Source: Smithellaceae bacterium
GTDB lineage: Bacteria; Desulfobacterota; Syntrophia; Syntrophales; JAQULV01
NCBI GenBank assembly: GCA_028718405.1
Contig: JAQULV010000050.1
Span: 1 to 7,615 of the forward strand
DNA: 7,615 nt
Direction of reading: 5' to 3'
The position numbers were made by a program, and so were the translations under genes. The notes under the pieces are model-generated. The model was not told the origin of the DNA and did not search any database. It saw only the letters and a list, made by a program, of their open reading frames with translations. Numbering within the stretch: the stretch's first letter is position 1; every line of letters begins with the position of its first letter. Shown piece after piece: positions 5,838 to 7,615 of the stretch.

Positions 5838-5848
5838 TGGTCGGACCA
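5838..5848. promoter_or_regulatory. FadR-type GntR operator, perfect palindrome TGGTCGGACCA
   Basis: TGGTC-G-GACCA is an exact inverted repeat around one central base and matches the TGGTCnGACCA core known for FadR-subfamily GntR regulators. It lies 30 bases upstream of the GTG start of a gene for just such a regulator, whose DNA-contacting residues are conserved. A looser flanking symmetry, TTGGT (5837-5841) against ACCAA (5853-5857), extends the site. Autoregulation of the operon is the simplest reading. The site could also affect the divergent AlkD-like gene, though it lies about 50 bases behind that gene's candidate promoter. Confidence 0.75.
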
Positions 5849-5862
5849 CCGAACCAATGTAT

Positions 5863-5870
5863 AAGGAAGG
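5863..5870 (+). promoter_or_regulatory. Ribosome binding site deciding the GTG start of the GntR regulator
   Basis: AAGGAAGG lies eight bases before GTG 5879. The upstream in-frame ATG at 5780 has no such site and would place coding sequence across the operator and promoter, so the GTG is chosen. Confidence 0.65.
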
Positions 5871-5878
5871 CCAAGGCC

Positions 5879-6595
5879 GTGGCGGAAATACCTCTGTCGC
5901 CCCAAACATTCAGCCGGAGCAAGCTTCCGGAGAAGATCGAGGATGTTCTGGTAAAGAAGATCCTCCGGGGCGAATTCGTTTCCGGCGAAAAGCTCCCCAC
6001 CGAGCGGGCGCTGGCTCTTAGTCTCGATGTCAATCGCTCCACGGTCCGCGTGGCCCTCAGCAAACTTCAATCCCTCGACCTGATCGAGATCAGACACGGC
6101 GACGGCGTCTACGTCAAGGATTATCTGAACAGCGGCAATCTGGATCTTATCCGGGCGCTGATCAGCTCCAATGGGGCGGTCAACGGCGATATCGTCATGG
6201 ATCTGCTGGCGGTGAGAAACTTCCTGGCTCCGGAGAAGGCCTACCGGGCGGCCCGCTATCGGGAAGACCGGCACCTTAAGGTGCTGGACGACATCATCCA
6301 CAACCGGCAGCTCCCCATGGTGGAGGAGGACATCCTCGTTCACAATATCGTCGCTCAGGCGAGCCGGAATATGATGTATCTGATGCTGCTCAATTTCTGC
6401 AACAAGTTCATGCGCGATTACGCTTTCCTGTATTTCGAGGATCCCCGCAACGTCAAGAGGTCCCGTCGTTTCCACGAAGAGATCTATCAGGCCATAAAGG
6501 CGAAGGATGCGGCTCGCTCCAAAAGCGTGATGAAGAACGTACTGCTCTACGCGGAGAGGCAAGTTAAAAAGACCCTGGGCAACCACGGGTATTAA
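5879..6595 (+). CDS. FadR-subfamily GntR transcriptional regulator
   Basis: A 238-residue regulator of typical FadR-subfamily length. Residues 15-79 are the winged helix: GEFVSGEKLPTERALA, then VNRSTVRVALSKL, then IEIRHGDGVYV as the wing. R43, R53, T55, R57 and H73 line up with the E. coli FadR residues R35, R45, T47, R49 and H65 that I recall as operator contacts. Residues 100-232 form the helical FCD ligand-binding domain with D151-x3-H155 and H199. Where FCD proteins usually carry a last metal-binding His, this one has N220, so metal binding may be altered. The effector is unknown. Its place 11 bases before a glycerol-3-phosphate dehydrogenase gene suggests a ligand from glycerol or lipid metabolism. 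An operator fitting this protein lies just upstream, implying autoregulation. Confidence 0.92.
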   Translation: MAEIPLSPQTFSRSKLPEKIEDVLVKKILRGEFVSGEKLPTERALALSLDVNRSTVRVALSKLQSLDLIEIRHGDGVYVKDYLNSGNLDLIRALISSNGAVNGDIVMDLLAVRNFLAPEKAYRAARYREDRHLKVLDDIIHNRQLPMVEEDILVHNIVAQASRNMMYLMLLNFCNKFMRDYAFLYFEDPRNVKRSRRFHEEIYQAIKAKDAARSKSVMKNVLLYAERQVKKTLGNHGY

Positions 6596-6600
6596 AGGAG
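6594..6600 (+). promoter_or_regulatory. Ribosome binding site of the glycerol-3-phosphate dehydrogenase gene
   Basis: AAAGGAG overlaps the stop codon of the regulator gene and lies six bases before ATG 6607, tying translation of the two genes together and fixing the downstream start. Confidence 0.8.
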
Positions 6601-6606
6601 ATAACT

Positions 6607-7615
6607 ATGAGAAGGTTTATCGATGATTACAAAGGGGGGAAATTTGACGTTGTTGTTGTCGGCGGCGGGATTACCGGCGCGTCGATTGCCTACGAGGCCG
6701 CAACAAGGGGATTCAGTGTGGCCCTGCTGGAGAAGAGCGATTTTTCGGGCGCCACGTCGGCGGCGACTTCCAAGATGATCCACGGCGGCGTTCGTTATCT
6801 GGCCAACGGAGAGTTCGGGCTGGTCCGTGAATCGCTGAAGGAGAGGAAGGTCCTGGAGGACATCGCACCGAATTTCATCTATCCTTTCCCCATCGTCATG
6901 ACCCACAACGAACACCACCTGAAGAACAACAAATGGCTCGTCAAGATCGGGCTTATGATTTACGACTGTCTGTCCTACGACCGCAACCGCGTCTGGGACA
7001 AGAGCAAGCGGATTCCCCGTCACAAGACGATCTCCGCGAAGAAGGCCCTGCAGATGCAGCCCCAGATCAGAAAAGACGGCCTCACCGGCGCTTCGATCTT
7101 CCATGACTGCGTAAGCCTCTTTCCGGAGAGACTGACGCTTACCTTCGTGAAATCCGCCGTGGCCAACGGGGCCCAGGCAGCCAATTACGCCAAGGTAGAG
7201 GGCTTCGTGCACGGCGCCGCGGGCAAGATCGCGGGCGTTAAGGTAAAAGACCTGCTTACGGGAAAGACCCACGAGATCAAGGGAGATGTGGTGATCAACT
7301 GCGGCGGTCCCTGGGCGGACATCGTTTTAGGTTTGGCCAAGGAAGGCAAGGCCGACCATCAGCTGCGGCGCTCCGAGGGCATCCACATCATCACCAAGAA
7401 AAAACTCGTGAACGAAGGGAGCATGATCGGCTCCATGACGCCGGCCGGACGCCACTTCTTCGTCATCCCCTGGCGCGGGCACAGTCTCATCGGCACGACC
7501 GACAAGCCTTACGTGGGAAGTCCTGACGATTACCGCGTTACCAAACAGAGTATTCAGGAGTTGATCGACGAGGTGAACGCCTCCCACGGCGACGGCACCC
7601 TTTCCATGGCCGATG
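6607..7615 (+). CDS. glpD: FAD-dependent glycerol-3-phosphate dehydrogenase, GlpD/GlpA type (3' end outside window)
   Basis: Translated from ATG 6607, the frame stays open to the window edge, giving 336 residues of a protein usually 500 or more long. Residues 14-24 (DVVVVGGGITG) form the FAD-binding Rossmann loop, with E42 at the end of strand two. The stretch SGATSAATSKMIHGGVRYL at 47-65, followed by EFGLVRESLKER, is the hallmark of GlpD/GlpA enzymes. Later family elements are DCVSLFPERLTL at 167-178, NCGGPWA at 231-237, SEGIHI near 256-261 and FVIPWRGHSLIGTTDKPY at 285-302. The enzyme oxidises sn-glycerol-3-phosphate to dihydroxyacetone phosphate and passes electrons to the quinone pool at the inner membrane. 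The aerobic (GlpD) and anaerobic (GlpA) forms cannot be told apart without the C-terminus and following genes. It is cotranscribed with the GntR gene, its probable controller. Confidence 0.93.
   Translation, partial: MRRFIDDYKGGKFDVVVVGGGITGASIAYEAATRGFSVALLEKSDFSGATSAATSKMIHGGVRYLANGEFGLVRESLKERKVLEDIAPNFIYPFPIVMTHNEHHLKNNKWLVKIGLMIYDCLSYDRNRVWDKSKRIPRHKTISAKKALQMQPQIRKDGLTGASIFHDCVSLFPERLTLTFVKSAVANGAQAANYAKVEGFVHGAAGKIAGVKVKDLLTGKTHEIKGDVVINCGGPWADIVLGLAKEGKADHQLRRSEGIHIITKKKLVNEGSMIGSMTPAGRHFFVIPWRGHSLIGTTDKPYVGSPDDYRVTKQSIQELIDEVNASHGDGTLSMAD

Noticed and set aside
5780..5878. Upstream ATG 5780 as the start of the GntR regulator
   Set aside because: It has no ribosome binding site, and the added residues would be encoded by the -35 element and the operator. 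GTG 5879 has AAGGAAGG upstream and gives the family's normal length.
5727..5909. N-terminal extension of the AlkD-like protein to 5909
   Set aside because: The region contains candidate promoters, A-tracts and the operator. The conserved protein starts near ATG 5726.
5726..6586. Long open frame of 286 codons on the minus strand opposite the GntR gene
   Set aside because: It mirrors a well-recognised GntR gene in a GC-rich sequence, shows no family features or ribosome binding site, and ends in the divergent promoter region. It is a shadow frame.

Overview
The window reads as ordinary chromosomal DNA from a GC-rich Gram-negative bacterium. The mix of genes (LemA, a zinc-ribbon/DUF2007 protein, a FadR-type GntR regulator in front of a GlpD-type dehydrogenase, an AlkD-like protein) and strong AGGAGG ribosome binding sites suggests a deltaproteobacterium in the broad sense, perhaps a Syntrophia-like lineage. 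That placement is an impression from protein style, not a search result. I see no rRNA, tRNA, CRISPR array, insertion sequence or phage gene. Coding density is high, and the longest gap between genes is about 150 bases.

Layout. (1) Bases 1-1115, plus strand: the 3' end of a probable nucleotidyltransferase gene that enters from the left edge, then a complete lemA. (2) Bases 1126-1153: a strong hairpin between convergent genes, which can serve as terminator for both sides. (3) Bases 1174-5726, minus strand, read right to left: an AlkD-like DNA alkylation repair protein, a zinc-ribbon/DUF2007 protein overlapping its end, a small protein resembling the L-2-amino-thiazoline-4-carboxylate hydrolase family, the alpha and beta subunits of a thiamine-diphosphate 2-oxoacid dehydrogenase E1, and a PAP2-family membrane phosphatase. 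(4) Bases 5727-5878: a divergent control region with candidate promoters in both directions and a perfect FadR-type palindrome TGGTCGGACCA. (5) Bases 5879-7615, plus strand: a FadR-subfamily GntR regulator followed after 11 bases by a GlpD/GlpA-type FAD-dependent glycerol-3-phosphate dehydrogenase that runs off the right edge.

How the genes work together. The clearest unit is region 4-5: a self-contained regulator, operator and dehydrogenase module, in which the regulator most likely represses its own operon and so controls glycerol-3-phosphate oxidation. The second unit is the E1 alpha/beta/PAP2 run, tightly spaced and probably translationally coupled. It lacks the E2 and E3 genes that normally accompany E1, and its alpha subunit lacks the usual HGH motif, so its substrate and partners cannot be read from the sequence. 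The AlkD-like/DUF2007 pair is coupled by a 14-base overlap. No complete undescribed system stands out. The odd E1 cluster and the GntR-GlpD operator module deserve the most attention.
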